The translations under genes were made by a program, and so were the position numbers. From positions 43,501-107,500 of the forward strand of contig JAXCGZ010022678.1 in NCBI GenBank assembly GCA_037179515.1: a stretch of 64,000 bases of DNA. The letters are read 5' to 3'. The notes under the pieces are model-generated. The model was not told the DNA's origin and ran no database searches. It saw only the letters and a list, made by a program, of their open reading frames with translations. The stretch comes from Halocaridina rubra (taxonomy: Eukaryota; Arthropoda; Malacostraca; Decapoda; Atyidae). Below are positions 1 to 11,763 of this stretch, one piece after another (within the stretch, counting starts at the first letter, position 1; each line of letters opens with the position of its first letter).

Positions 1-387
1 TTGCATTAACGTTTGGATGCAACTGTCGGTTCAAAACGTGAAGACGGTGAAGGATGAGCGAAGTTGCAGCAATCAGTGTTCAGAACTTCAGCTCAGACTG
101 AGCTCGCACGCCACGGTCCGACTGCACATGTTCAACACATGACAGGTTGGTAATCTCACACGTATAAATGCTTCTGTCCTACCGTACTGTGATTGCCTGA
201 CATCCGACATGTCACTTTCATGTACAGTGTTAAATGCATAAAAAACTAAAGAGAGAAAGAAAAGAAAAATAAATAAATTATATAATCAGGAAACGTTTAT
301 TTTAATATTGCCATAATTATGAGAGCATGGGTACGTTACGTTGCCTTTGTATAACTGCATTATTATTTTTTTCTTTTAATATGCTTA

Positions 388-390
<3 letters not shown>
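1..390. other. no gene recognised
   Basis: I see no coding, RNA or repeat signature here. The last part is A/T-rich and runs into an (AT)n tract. It may be unique flank or an undescribed repeat. Confidence 0.4.

Positions 391-457
<67 letters not shown>
391..457. repeat. (AT)n microsatellite
   Basis: A nearly pure alternating AT tract of about 67 bp with one phase slip near 429. The open frame across it, rich in Ile-Tyr, is an artefact of the repeat. Confidence 0.97.
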
Positions 458-461
<4 letters not shown>

Positions 462-541
462 ATTTCAATTCAGTTCACGGACCCCCAGTACTACCTTTGC
501 GGACAACCAGGGGTCCGCGGACCACAGATTGGGAACCACTG
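458..541. mobile_element. hAT-type transposon terminal fragment
   Basis: The stretch ends at 541 with the complement of a typical hAT terminal inverted repeat (a run reading gggtccgcggaccaca followed by gggaaccactg). I found no matching left terminus upstream, so this is one end of a truncated or non-autonomous copy. The family is inferred from the terminal motif only; no transposase is present. Confidence 0.6.
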
Positions 542-732
542 GACTAGAGAATTTTGAGTTTGACCTACATGAAGTCAAGGCCCTCCTGAAAGGCCTACGT
601 GAAAACTCTGCCTTAGGACCTTATAACATGCAATTCAAGTCCTGCCACGAAGCACTATTTGCATGTCCTATATTTTTGATACTAAATCTATCGCACGATG
701 CACCCCTACAACCTATGAATTGGGAACGTAGT
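542..732 (+). pseudogene. LINE reverse transcriptase fragment
   Basis: The translated frame reads like the start of a non-LTR RT palm: an N-terminal stretch leading to ENSALGPYNMQFK, where most LINEs have a GPDxI/M-type motif, then a PLFLILNLS-like helix and a degenerate W-x-R end. It stops exactly at 732, where an inverted BEL LTR begins, so it was the insertion target of that LTR. I did not find its continuation. No start codon or catalytic residues are present, so it is a dead fragment. Confidence 0.6.
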
Positions 733-1470
733 TGTGGAGGATTTCCTATATGTTATTAACCTTCGATCTCATAACCCTCTAAATTCGGAAATCCTGACAT
801 GGCTTCGGTAGAGGCCTACAAACGATTTCAAAATTCAATCCTCTACCAATAAATTATAATTAATATTATATGCATAGGCATACATGCAAATATTTCATAA
901 AGGGGCTTGTGAACTGCTGATATGTGAATTATAAAAAAAAAATAATAATGATAATAAATCCTCACCTTAAAATGAAACTTCCTCATACAGAATAATAAAT
1001 TTCCAACATATTCTACCTATGAGTGTTCTACTAAAATAAGCTCATTCTGTCCCTCACACGTAGTTATAAAAATTGCTAGAATTAAGTTAAATCTATACTC
1101 ATCTGTCCAGAAAACCCAGATGTCGTCAGCAATCACGGGACTCGAAATTAAGCTCGAATGTCTTCTGGTCTAAATATCTCTAGGACACGTTCTTCGACTT
1201 GAGTGTCTCGTGACATCTCACAAGAGCAACTAATTATTTATTATTAAACATATATGCACCGTCAATGATCACGGTAGCAAATGAATTTCATAAATCACAA
1301 CCATGACCGATTTCACACATCGTGAGCATAAACATCTCACGAGAACAACAAACTTTTTGTAAGAAAATCTCACAAAACTCCCCTCATCTGACAGTGCAAT
1401 CAATTACACATAATGGTTTTCTATTCACACAGGGGGTGACAGGCTTGTGGTTAACCCTTTGGTGCCTCAG

Positions 1471-1506
<36 letters not shown>

Positions 1507-1592
1507 ACAGCTAGTCCAAAGAATGAACTGAACATTATACATACGAATATACGTGAATAGGTATACACAAGAATAGGTACATTAAGTTTGGC
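733..1592 (-). mobile_element. old BEL/Pao LTR, inverted, 3' portion
   Basis: On the minus strand this matches the LTRs at 6069-7223 and 13036-14058, with many substitutions. It starts at 733 with TGTGGAGGATTTCC, the complement of the LTR 3' terminus. It retains the 15-bp block that the 5' LTR of the younger BEL copy lacks. A (CT)n tract has expanded inside it. The match fades at about 1592, where LINE-1 begins, and the remaining LTR 5' end appears at about 14205-14312. This is therefore one older LTR split by a 12.6-kb insertion. Confidence 0.8.
1473..1503. repeat. (CT)n microsatellite
   Basis: About 31 bp of alternating CT inside the old BEL LTR. The corresponding place in the younger LTR copies has no such tract, so it expanded after insertion. 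Confidence 0.95.
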
Positions 1593-1740
1593 ACGAATAG
1601 GACGTGCTTTCAGGTGTTTAACAAATAATCATAGAAATAATTATTCTTATTGATTAAAATAAGAGGAGCAAGGGGGAAGATGAAGAAAAATGAAGAAAGT
1701 GATGAAAGTAATAGTAAATATAGCAGCAGTTCTGAGGAAG

Positions 1741-2480
1741 ATGCCCAACTGTGGACATTGCGGAAAGGCAGTGAAGAGTAATCAAGGCGATTCAGCATGT
1801 GATATGTGTAGAGTATGGTACCACCTAGGATGACGTAAAGTATCAAGAGAGGATTATGAAGCTCTAAAAAGTAATAAAGCAATGGTTTTGTAGAAAATGT
1901 TATGGTAGTTTTACAAATTTAAGAGAGGAGAATAAGAAGCTGAAAGAGGCAAATGATTATATGCTGAAACAGCTTGCCCTAATGATGGATAGCATATTAA
2001 GTATCGAAACACAAATAAAAAAACATAGCATCAAGTTATGCAGGAGGTCCTTTGGGATTGTCAGCAGATGATATTAGGGAGGAGATTAGATCAGAAGTTA
2101 GGGAAATGCAAGAACAAGAAAAAAAAGTGAAACAATATGTTATATATAATTTGGAAGAAAGTGAAGGAGTTAATGAACAGGTAAGAAATGATGTAGCTAA
2201 TACATTTTCGAAAGTGCAGTCAAGGTGGCTAACACACAGGTAATTAAAACAGTAAGATTAGGGAAAAAAACAACAACTAGTGTAAATGGAGAGAACGTAG
2301 GGCCAATTAAGCCTAGACCTTTGCTCTTTAAGATGAGAAATCAAATAGACATACGTAAAGTGAAGACAAAACGTAAGGAGAAGTACAGAAGAGGAAGTTA
2401 AAAACATTTTTATGGCACCAGATTTAACCAAAAGAAAGGTTATATGTTAAAATAGTTAGAGAATAATTGAAAAAAAAATA
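1741..2480 (+). pseudogene. LINE-1 ORF1 (PHD finger, coiled coil), broken
   Basis: Starting at the ATG at 1741 the frame shows CGHCGK, then CDMCRVWYHLG, a C4HC3 PHD-finger pattern with the conserved W-Y-H. A stop interrupts it at 1831. Other frames continue with a charged helical stretch (EENKKLKEANDYMLKQL, about 1927-1978) and a basic segment with VIYNLEESEGV (about 2130-2170), like the RRM-type part of LINE ORF1 proteins. ORF1 products of this kind bind the element RNA. At least two stops or shifts break the frame, so it is not functional. Confidence 0.7.
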
Positions 2481-2729
2481 ATTAACATGGTTGGTACATT
2501 AAAAAAGGCAAACTGTGTAATGCAATTTTTGAATAGGAAAAAATATATAGAAGAGAAAAATGAAATTAATATTTATATAAATTTGATTGATATACAAGGA
2601 TTAGTAACCCCGAAAGTGATGGAAATAGAAACTTTTATATATGATAATAATGGTAATTTTGGCCTCTTTTGTGTAACAGAAACTGAACAAAAAGTAGATA
2701 TATTTATTCTAAGTAAAGGATGAAAGAAA

Positions 2730-5700
2730 ATCGACATTATGAGAGAAATAAATGACAATAGATGTGGAGGACGACTAATGATAATATATAAAGAGAGTAA
2801 AAGGATATAGAAATGGAAAAATGGGAATCAGGGCATATAAGGACTTATTATATGCAAGAGCAAAGTTACATAATATGAATTTTAGGATTATTTGAGCTTA
2901 TTTTTCAGCAGGGAATAGTAAAGAGGAGGGAGATAGGAATTTAGAAATTAGAAGAAAAAGTAAGAGAGTAATAGACAAAAATTCAGAAGAAGCATAGATG
3001 CTTTTAGAAGTCTTTAATGGTCACTTAGGCTTTTTAGGATATAAAAAAATAAATAAAAACGGTGAAATGATTCTGGAATGGATGACAGAATATGGAATGA
3101 TACTTCTAAATGAAGAAGATAAATGCCAAGGATTATATACATGGGAAAGACAAAGTTAAAAAAAAAATGTAATAGACTTCATATTGATCAATAAACATAT
3201 GTATGTATATATGGTACAGAAAAATGGAGATAGACGAAGATAAAGAGAAGATAGATATATCTGACCACAATTTATTACAACCTAAGTTCGTAGCTGAAAA
3301 ATAAGTAAATGCAAATTTCGATCAAGGAAATGGGAGGAGATAGCATACTATAAAACAGATAAATAAGCAATAGAAAGATTTGTAAAAAAAAAAGAAAGAA
3401 ATCATAAGAAAAGAGAATAGAGATAGTGTAGAACAAATGGACAAAGCAATTCGGAAAGTAGCAGAAAGAACATTAAAGGAAGCTTATAAAAGAAGGATTA
3501 ATAGTAATAACAGAAAGGAACAACCATGGTAAACGATGAAATAAGAAGTAAGATTAGGGAGAGAAAAGATGCAAACAAGCGAAAAAGAAATTAAAAGAAT
3601 GAAGAAATAAAAAAGCAGTATAAAGAGGAATTTAAAAAGAAAAAGAAAAGGAGGCACATATATGAGTTAAAGAAGAAATAACGAAGTATGAAAGGCAAAT
3701 AACGAATGAATTAAAGGTAGTTAAGAATAAGCTCTGGGAAAATATAAATAAATTGTGGAATATTGAAAAGACTAAGAAAGAAGAAATTCAGTTTTATAAT
3801 GAAGAATAACAAAGGCTAAATGAAACAGAAACTAAGGATAATTTATTAGAATACTGGCAATCCATTTATTGTAAAAATAATAATCCATTACATACAGTAT
3901 ACGGAATGAGGAGACGAAACAAAAGCATATCTTAAAGATATAGAAAACACTATAGGAAAAATTCAGATAGGAGATTATATTCATCCGGCTACATTAAAAG
4001 AACATTTAGAAATATCAGCTAAAATAGAAGATAAAGTAATACCAATGAGTAAACAGATAGTGAGTGCAGAAAGGCTAGACAACTGAATAGAGATATGAAA
4101 GAATAAAAATGCAGCTGGACCAGACAGACTAAAGGCTGAACTGTACAAAGCTTTAATAAAAAATAAAATATACATAAAAGTTATAACAAAAAGGTTTTAA
4201 GAATTAAATGGAAAAGGAGGAAAAATAAATAAATGGAAAATTTCAAGAACAAAAATGATTGAAAAGAAAAGGAAACTTACGGTTAAAAAATTAAGACCAA
4301 TAGCGTTGACAAATTTTTCATATAAATTGTTTATGATGTTACTAAAGGAGGACATAGAAAATCCTATAGTTTAGAACGAAGAAAATAAGGAAACACAGGC
4401 AGGCTTTACTAGTGGAGCAAAAATAGAAGACAATCTGTACATCATACAGTACTGTATACAAGAAAGTTACATAACCAAAACGCCTCTAATAATTATCTCA
4501 ATCGATTTTAGTAAAGCATATGACTTCATTAAATGAGAAAAGATGATAGAGGTAATGAAAAGTATAAAATTCATACACAGATAATAGAAGCGGTAGCTAA
4601 TATCTATACAGAAGATAGAACATACATAGATTTAAGAAGAGAATTAGGACAAGAGATGAATGTAACCAGCTGTATAAAACAAGGGCTGTACAGGTCCAGC
4701 TTCTTTATTTAAATTGATGACATACACTATTATTGAAAGGATGGAAAAGAAAGGGAGAGGCTTCAAGAATTAATATATAGCTCTAGGCACTTTATTTTTT
4801 GCGGACGATGCTCTGCTATTAGCAAAATCTATAAAAGATGCAAAATATTATATAAAATTAGTAATAGAAGCAGGAAGAAAATGTGGACTGGGATTGAAGA
4901 AAGTGTAATTTGATAATACATAACTTGAAAGAAAAAGCTAATGAGATAGATGGAATAAAGATAGTGGATAAACTAAAATATTTAGGAATAATTATAGATG
5001 ATAAGAAGAATATGCTTAAAACACAAAAGAAAATAATGATAGAAACAGCACACAAGCTAGCCAATTTAACATATACTAATATAAAAGAGTAAAAGAGTTG
5101 CAACAAAATATCAATAGGAAACACATGTAGTCACCGTGGCTCAAACGGTAACGTCTGCGACTCTGAGGCGTCAGGTCGAGGGTTCACGCCCTGTCACGGT
5201 CTGAGGTTAGCAAGGGCATGCACTTACGGTAAGGATTACATCTGCCAAAACAAGTCCTTCGCAAGAAGGCAACCGTCCTAGCCCTTGGTTGAAAATGGAG
5301 TCCGTGACGTAAAACAATAACAAAGAACAACATTAATAGGAAAAACATATTGGAAGAATATTGTTTTACCATCAATTTTATACTGCGCAAACATTATAAA
5401 TCTAACAGAGACCGAGATTAAAGTACTACAGAGAATAGAAAATGGCGTTTATAGATGAATTTTAGGTGCAACTAAGGCTACAGCTACTTTTAGAGGGGAA
5501 CTAGGAGCATCTTCTATGAAAATAAGATTGTTAACTTCAAAGCTACAATACATAAACAGTATAAAAATTGGAAGTAAGGATATATTAAAAACAATATAAA
5601 AGAGGAAAATAGTGACTGGTGGAAAACCATAGACAGAGATATGAAAGAAGTGGAGATAACTTATAGAGAAGGGATAAGCTGTACAAAAGAGGAAATCAAG

Positions 5701-6063
5701 GAAGAAAATAGAATTTGGGACTCTGAAAAATGGAAAGAAGACCTACAAAATAAAGAAAGCTTGACCATATAAAAAATGGAAATAAGAAATCAAAGAAAAT
5801 ATTTATGATGATAGATATTCATCAGTGCTCTTTTTTAAATCAAGGACAAATACCTTACCATTAAAGAATAGAAAAAGATTTACGGATAGAAAAATAAAGT
5901 GTGAAGTACGTGGTAGAAAATGAGGATCTAACCCACTTTTAATCATTTTGTGAATGTTACAGAACAGAAAGAAACAATATTACTGAATTACAACAACCTT
6001 ATGAAGAAGACCTGAACAAAGTAACTGGAAATTTTTATTTGAAAAGAATAATTTAGAACTAAA
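2730..6063 (+). pseudogene. LINE-1 ORF2 (endonuclease-reverse transcriptase), broken
   Basis: Recognisable blocks in scattered frames: EVFNGHLG near 3010 (from the EN GDFNxHxG motif), a WMTEYGMILLNE block, AAGPDRLKAEL near 4110 and LRPIALTNFSYKL near 4290 (RT). SIDFSKAYD near 4500 and FFADDALLL near 4797 are RT motifs carrying the catalytic aspartates. GLGLKK and YLGIIIDDKK follow. Dozens of stops and shifts, plus the SINE at 5127, break it. The last codons lie beyond the BEL insertion, at 14064 onward. Confidence 0.8.
5127..5334 (+). mobile_element. tRNA-derived SINE, copy 1
   Basis: The head resembles a tRNA gene: a box A-like GTGGCTCAAACGG and a box B-like GGTCGAGGGTTCACGCC, the two parts of an internal RNA polymerase III promoter. 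A unique body follows, ending in an A-rich tail with caa units. It is flanked by 14-bp direct repeats with one mismatch (aataggaaacacat at 5113-5126, aataggaaaaacat at 5335-5348), the target duplication expected from LINE-driven insertion. A second copy on the other strand is at 8850-9035. Confidence 0.88.
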
Positions 6064-6068
6064 GAAAT

Positions 6069-7223
6069 TGTCTTGAATATATTTCAAGACAGTTTATTCC
6101 TACGTACATTATGTAAGTGTTATTTGCACATAGTTTCGTTTATTGTAACGTAAGTGCATGTATGTATACTTTTTGACTTAGTATGTGTACTTATTAATTT
6201 CTATCACGTATACACGTATATTCGTATGTATAATGTGTAGTTTATTATGGAGGCTGGCTGTAGAAGACTTGGAGAAAGGAATGTAGGTCACTAATGGATT
6301 TTAGCCATTAACCCTACACCTCCTTGATAACGCTTATTGCATCGCCTGCCTCGTTTAACAAAGAACCATTGTAAGCAAGTCATAACTCAACTTAGTCCTA
6401 GTACCAAGGACTCCAACAAATGAGGGGAGTTTTGTAAGACTTTCTTGCAAAAAGTTAGTTGCCGTCGTGAGATGCTACGAGGCACTCATTCTTACTGTGT
6501 TTGTTGACAGTACTTATAAGTTTGTTAAAGAGTAATTAGTTGCTGTCGTGAGATGCTACGAGGCACTCATTTTACTGTGTTTATTGACAGTACTTAAAAG
6601 TTTAATTTTTGTTGTTCTCGTGGGCATTGCACTCATTCTTACTGTGTTTGTTGACAGTACTTATAAGTTTGTTAAAGAGTAATTAGTTGCTGTCGTGAGA
6701 TGCTACGAGGCACTCATTTTACTGTGTTTATTGACAGTACTTATAAGTTTAATTTTTGTTGTTCTCGTGGGGCATTACGAGACACTCAAGTAGAAGAACG
6801 TGATAGAGATCTGTGGATCAGAAGATACGTTTTTGATTCGGAGTCCCGTGATTGCTGACGACATCAGGGTTGTCCGGACAGATGAGTACAGATTCATTGT
6901 ATTTTGTAACAATATTTATAACTACGTGTGAGGGACAGAATGAGCTCATTTAATTGAACACTCGTAGGTAGAATGTATGTTAGAAAATGTATTATTCTGT
7001 ATGAGGAAGTTTTAATTTAAGGTGAGGAGAGTTTATTTAAATATTCACATATCAGCAGTTCATAAACCCCCATATAAAATATTTGCATGTATGTTTATGC
7101 ATGTAATATTAATTATATTTTATTGGTAGAGGATTTAATTTTGAGATCGTGGTAGGCCTCTACTGAAGCCGTGTCAGGATTTCCGAATTTAGGGGGTTAT
7201 AAGATCGAAGGAAATCCTCCACA
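6069..7223 (+). repeat. BEL 5' LTR
   Basis: It begins TGTCTTGAAT and ends CCTCCACA, with the canonical TG...CA ends. The first 22 bases contain the palindrome TCTTGAATATATTTCAAGA. Around 6460-6770 it holds an extra copy, about 145 bp, of a subrepeat (GTCGTGAGATGCTACGAGGC...) that occurs fewer times in the 3' LTR. It lacks a 15-bp block (about ggtaataacacacag) present near the end of the 3' LTR and in the old inverted LTR. Confidence 0.93.
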
Positions 7224-7973
7224 GCTTTTGGTCCTTCGAACCGGATGAGAATTGGTGTGGTAATGGTGAAAATAGTGTACATTTTAGATAAGCTCCCACC
7301 TTGTAAGTAGTTAGTGTAAAACTCTACGGTTAAAATCGTCCACATTTCAGCGGAAACAGGGAGGAAAATTGCATGTATTTGCATGAATATTGCAAATATA
7401 ACTTTGAAATTTAAGTGGTTGTTGAAATAAATAAGAGAATCCCTTTCCCACGTGGATAAAGCGTTTTTCTATCTGTGGAAACGAAATATACTATCGTAGT
7501 TGAGCGTCCATTAAGTAATTTGGAGATTAGTACCCAATTTCGGCTGGGCGAACAGTGGTTTTTAGGGATTTGTGTGTTTGCATATTTCCCATTTAACGAT
7601 GTTTAGAATGTCGTATTGATTCCTCTGTTTACGTAAATAAACAGAAGGTAGTGACCCACCTACTGCTAGGTGCACAGTGTTGTTTATTTGAGGAACAGTG
7701 TGGTTTGCATTACATTTTCCATTTACTGTTGCTGACTTAACAGTGTCGTTTAATTGATGAAAAGTGTGTTTTACACCTTTAGGATTGGCGTCATAATTGA
7801 CGGAATTAAATAACTGTGTTATTATCTTGAGATTTGGAAGATTGTCCTTTGATACTCTTTACAGAGTATATGTTTGTTGCATTGTGGATGCATAAAGAAG
7901 ATCGTGGATTCTTTGATGATAAAATTGCATCAACTATTTGTTTGTTGTTTTATGTTCTATTTGCTTTCTCAAT
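7224..7973 (+). other. BEL leader with candidate primer-binding site
   Basis: Immediately after the LTR comes gcttttggtccttcgaacc. Its complement looks like the T-arm and 3' end of a tRNA (GGTTCGAAGGACCA), so it is the likely minus-strand primer site; the tRNA is not identified. The rest, to the Gag ATG at 7974, is noncoding. Confidence 0.55.
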
Positions 7974-9782
7974 ATGTCGGTTAAACCTGAGGCATTAAAA
8001 CGCCTTCGGGAATTGGTTCAACGTGATTGTGTTCAGTGTCAAACAGAACTTGCCAAAGATGATGAGACACTTGTTGTTAATTATTTAGAAAGATGTCATC
8101 ATACGCTAACAGAAAGATTCGGAAGATATGATAGGAAATATGAGGAATATGTCGAATATAAGCCCCTGAAAAGGGATTCTGAAGAGGAGGATACAGAACA
8201 TGACAATCTAGCTGAAACAGCAAATAATATTAGCTTAGCTGTCCTAGAACGGATTCGTAAGTTAGGAACTATGAAGAGTACTAGAGCTCCTAATTCCGAG
8301 AGTTCAAGCCTCCCCAGAGGGCAACCCACACCTAAATTTCCTGAAGTAAAAATACCACAGTTCTCTGGAAACTATGATGAATGGCACGAGTTTTGGGATA
8401 CGTTCGATAGTTTAGTATATAGTATTTCTATGGCAACTATGACAAAGATTACCATCTTAAGAAATGCCCTTAAAGGAGATGCAAAAGACACCATAAAGGG
8501 ATATCCTGTTGCTAGTGAGAGTTATGATGAATGCATTCAACAGCTACAAGCTGTTTATGCCAGCAAGGACAGGATTGTACGAAATTTAATGAGGAAATTG
8601 GTAAAGTTACCAACTCCTTCTTCTCATTATTCATCACTTTTTAAGTTCAAGCAGGAAGTAGAAGCCATTACTCGAAGTCTGAAAAATTATAGCGACATGA
8701 AGAACACTGATTGGGTGTTTTCAGAACTCGTGATGATGAAATTGCCAGAAGATGTTGAGAACTGGATTAGTATGAAAATAGACACAAAATATCCTACATA
8801 TGAAACCCTCTTGAAGGAACTGGGAAAATATGTATATCATATAGAGGGCTTACGTCACGGACTCCCTTATCAACCAAGGGCTAGGACGGTTGCCTTCTTG
8901 CGAAGGACTTGTTTTGGCAGATGTAATCCTTACGCTGAGTGCATGCCTTTGCTAACCTCAGACCGTGACGGGGCGCGAACCCTCGACCTGACGCCTCAGA
9001 GTCGGAGACGCTACCGACTGAGCCACGGCGACTACATATCATATAGAGGGCAACAATACTAAAGGCAACACAAAGTGTGAAACCCAAACCTACCAGAGAA
9101 ATGAGACGCAGTCCTATAAAAAGAATATGGGTAGTTATGGTGCTACTGCAAATGTAGTAAATAGTAAAACAGAATGTGTATTCTGTGGTTGGCAAGGTCA
9201 TAAGTCTGAACAGTGTAATAAAGTAGTAAGCATAAATGAATGCAGAGACAAATTGAGAGACAATAACAAATGTCTGAGATGTACTCAGTCAGGGCATTAT
9301 GCAAATGAATGTTACACTCAGTTAAACTGTAAGAAGTGTAAGAAAAATGGTCATCATGTAGCCTTGTGTTATGAACAAGAGTCAAAATTTCGTAGAAGGT
9401 TTGAAGAACCTACATTTCTGAATGAACAGTCAGCAAATGGTTCAAATATAGATGAGTCAAGCAATGAGCAAGAACATTCTGACTCAGAAAAGGACAAGAA
9501 ACATGTTGGTGTGATGACAATGAAGGCAGTACAAAGGCAAATGGTGAAGCCGAATTTACCTTCATGTGCTCTGCCTACTGCAAGTGGAAAAATAAGCAGC
9601 TCAAAGGGAAATCTTTGGGTAAATACTAGGTTATTCTTTGATACAGGTTCCCAGTGTTCCTTTATAACTAGGGAATTAGCTGAAAGGCTTAAATTAAGCC
9701 CAGTAGATGAAATGTCTCTTGGTATTGATGCATTTCGTTCTGAGACGAAGAAAGGAAGTTTCCCTGTTGTAAATGTAGTTAT
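7974..9782 (+). pseudogene. BEL Gag and start of protease, interrupted
   Basis: The ATG at 7974 opens a Gag frame (MSVKPEALKRLRELVQ). It carries the Pao-type DUF1759 core, IPQFSGNYDEWHEFWDTF near 8355-8410, which forms the capsid-like part. The SINE at 8850-9035 interrupts it. The same frame then continues with three zinc knuckles: CVFCGWQGHKSEQC, CLRCTQSGHYANEC and CKKCKKNGHHVALC (about 9178-9370). An aspartic protease start with LFFDTGSQCSF (about 9632) follows, DTG being the catalytic motif. At 9783 a solo Gypsy LTR cuts the protease. The frame is free of stops outside the two insertions. Confidence 0.9.
8850..9035 (-). mobile_element. tRNA-derived SINE, copy 2, inside BEL gag
   Basis: On the minus strand the head reads GTCGCCGTGGCTCAGTCGG (box A) and GGTCGAGGGTTCGCGCC (box B), better preserved than copy 1. 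A 16-bp perfect target duplication flanks it (atatcatatagagggc at 8834-8849 and 9036-9051). The last 62 codons of the open frame that ends at 9062 come from this SINE read backwards and are not part of Gag. Confidence 0.95.
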
Positions 9783-11758
9783 TGTGGGGGTTTGTTTTAA
9801 ATGATGATGCTAGAGTGTTCTTAAGATTCTGTTTTACTAAGGGGACTCAAAGTACCGAGCTCGGTTAAGAGCTCACAAACAGACAGGACAGATATTTGTA
9901 CTTGAACACCCCATTTTTATTACCATTAGTCGGTTAAATGAAACTCAGAATTCAACTTTCTTTTAATTTTGGAAATGCAATGACATTAAAAGAATTGAAT
10001 TAAATTTCTCAAATTAAATTTTATGAAATGCTGCCTCGAATCCCGGAGGAGGTGAGTATGAGTTCGTTTCCCGGCACCACGGACGTATGCCAAGACTTTG
10101 GCCTCAACTCGATGATTACCTCTGTCACACAGGCAGAGTAGAATACAGGACACTGCAATTTCAGAAACAGAAATGACACACTGTTTATAATGGGAAACTG
10201 AAAGCATGAGCACACATATAATGAGTTTCCAATGTCATTCTACTGGATGAATATATATAGGTTATTCACAGCTAACCAGAAATATTTATGCTACCATAAT
10301 AGCATACAAAACATTAATTCTTTACTGGTTTTAAAGAAAATAATATATTCACAATAAATGAAGAATAAGCAAGACAAATACAGTACTGTATGTATTCCTT
10401 AAATTGTGGGCAACCACAAAAGTTGCAATGCTTATTCCTGATATGAAATTAATATGGTAAAACACTCTATTTAGGATAAAGGAAGAATCTACGAGATAAA
10501 TACAGTATTCATTCACTTTTAGTTATCAAGAACTTTGCAATGAAAAAAAGGGTGCAAAACCACCTTTTGAGGTATTTGCAACTTATAACTCAAAACACTT
10601 TATCCCCAACATATGAAGAATTAGCAAGATAAATACGGTATGCATTCATTAAATTGTGGTTAACAAGAAATATTTGCATAGCCAACTGGGAAAAATTACC
10701 TTTTGAATATTTGCAATTTGGCTTTTTGGCAAATAGCTTTATTGACGAGTTTTTGAAGTAAAAACACTTTATTTACGATGATAGAAAGGGGTGAAATGAA
10801 ATTAGAATTTATTAGGAAGAGAGATAGATTTTTACGGGCTCATAACTAGTCTTCAGAGGATGAGATTTTCGTTTATCACATTCAGTGAAAAGAAACTTCT
10901 CAGCAATATATATCAGCTGTAATTTACAGGTGAAGGAATTAACTTTGGCATGTGAGATTCCAGTGTGGTAATCTACAAAATTTCGTGTGACTGGGAATGG
11001 AATCTGAGAATAGAAATCCGTAAGATTTATCCAGTAACGAATGTAACTAATTCTCGAAAATAAACCAATTTGCTTGACCCACGAGCTTTACCATACACTA
11101 TCCCTCACCTTGTTGTGCTAGATGAATTCCTTGTTGTGCTAGATGAATTCCTGTGAAGATGCCACGTAAAATATTGAAAATAAACTTAGACCACCCAGGC
11201 GAGATGTTGCCTCTGGGCAGTCTCGGCGCCAAAAGAGAGCGTCTCCTCGTTGTGCTTCGTGACGTCATCTGTAGGAGACATTCCTAGAGCAGTAATTGGC
11301 TCTGATTTCATTTTAAGGACTATTTTAGTGGTGGTCCCTGGCAGGCATTTATAGCAGAGATGCAAGGGAGAGACAGTATTTTTAGGTGCAACAAGTGGAA
11401 GCAAATAAAATAAAACGAGAATACTAATGAAAAGTTAGGTTACTGGTTCTTCTTTTCTTAATTTTCTTGGCCCGTTGCAGGCAGAAAAATAGGAGCAGCC
11501 TTTATATTGGGGCTATACTTCTACACGTACAAGAAGAGTAAATAAACTATATAGAATTAGCTATAAGCTAAAATACAAATTGCAAATAATCATAATCTGC
11601 GAAAGTCAAGAAGTGGGAATTATTTTATTAGTTAGAAAATAACAGTTATGTTAGAGGGAATTAATTTTTTTAGTTAGAAAATAACAGTTATGTTACTAAT
11701 TTTATTTAATAAGGCATCTAACAGCCTCTGTTGACATTGAGCGAAACACTCTGTCACA
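9783..11758 (-). mobile_element. solo LTR of the Gypsy-B family
   Basis: The ends are TGTGGGGGTTT and CTCTGTCACA. This is the reverse complement of the Gypsy-B LTRs at 37036 and 46007, with near-equal length (1976 against 1979 and 1981). Perfect 5-bp duplications gttat flank it (9778-9782, 11759-11763). No internal sequence is present, so the element was lost by LTR-LTR recombination. It sits in the BEL protease region, whose frame continues in register on the other side. Confidence 0.95.
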
Positions 11759-11763
11759 GTTAT

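Larger units (their letters stand above)
1593..6068 (+). mobile_element. LINE-1: degraded PHD-finger non-LTR retrotransposon
   Basis: A decayed two-ORF LINE: PHD-finger ORF1, then an apurinic-type endonuclease (EN), RT and C-terminal region. It is riddled with stops and frameshifts. The inverted BEL LTR lies to its left, and its 3' end was split at 6068 by BEL insertion, resuming at 14064. A SINE is embedded at 5127-5334. The composition is A-rich on the coding strand, as in many LINEs. The ORF1 PHD finger suggests the CR1 assemblage, but I cannot fix the clade. Confidence 0.8.

Noticed and set aside
5127..5200. A genuine tRNA gene
   Set aside because: Boxes A and B are tRNA-like, but the cloverleaf is poor and the sequence is the head of a dispersed SINE with target duplications.
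7938..9062. 374-codon frame as one BEL Gag protein
   Set aside because: Its last 62 codons are antisense SINE, and the first codon is TTG; the real start is the ATG at 7974 and the real frame is interrupted at 8850.
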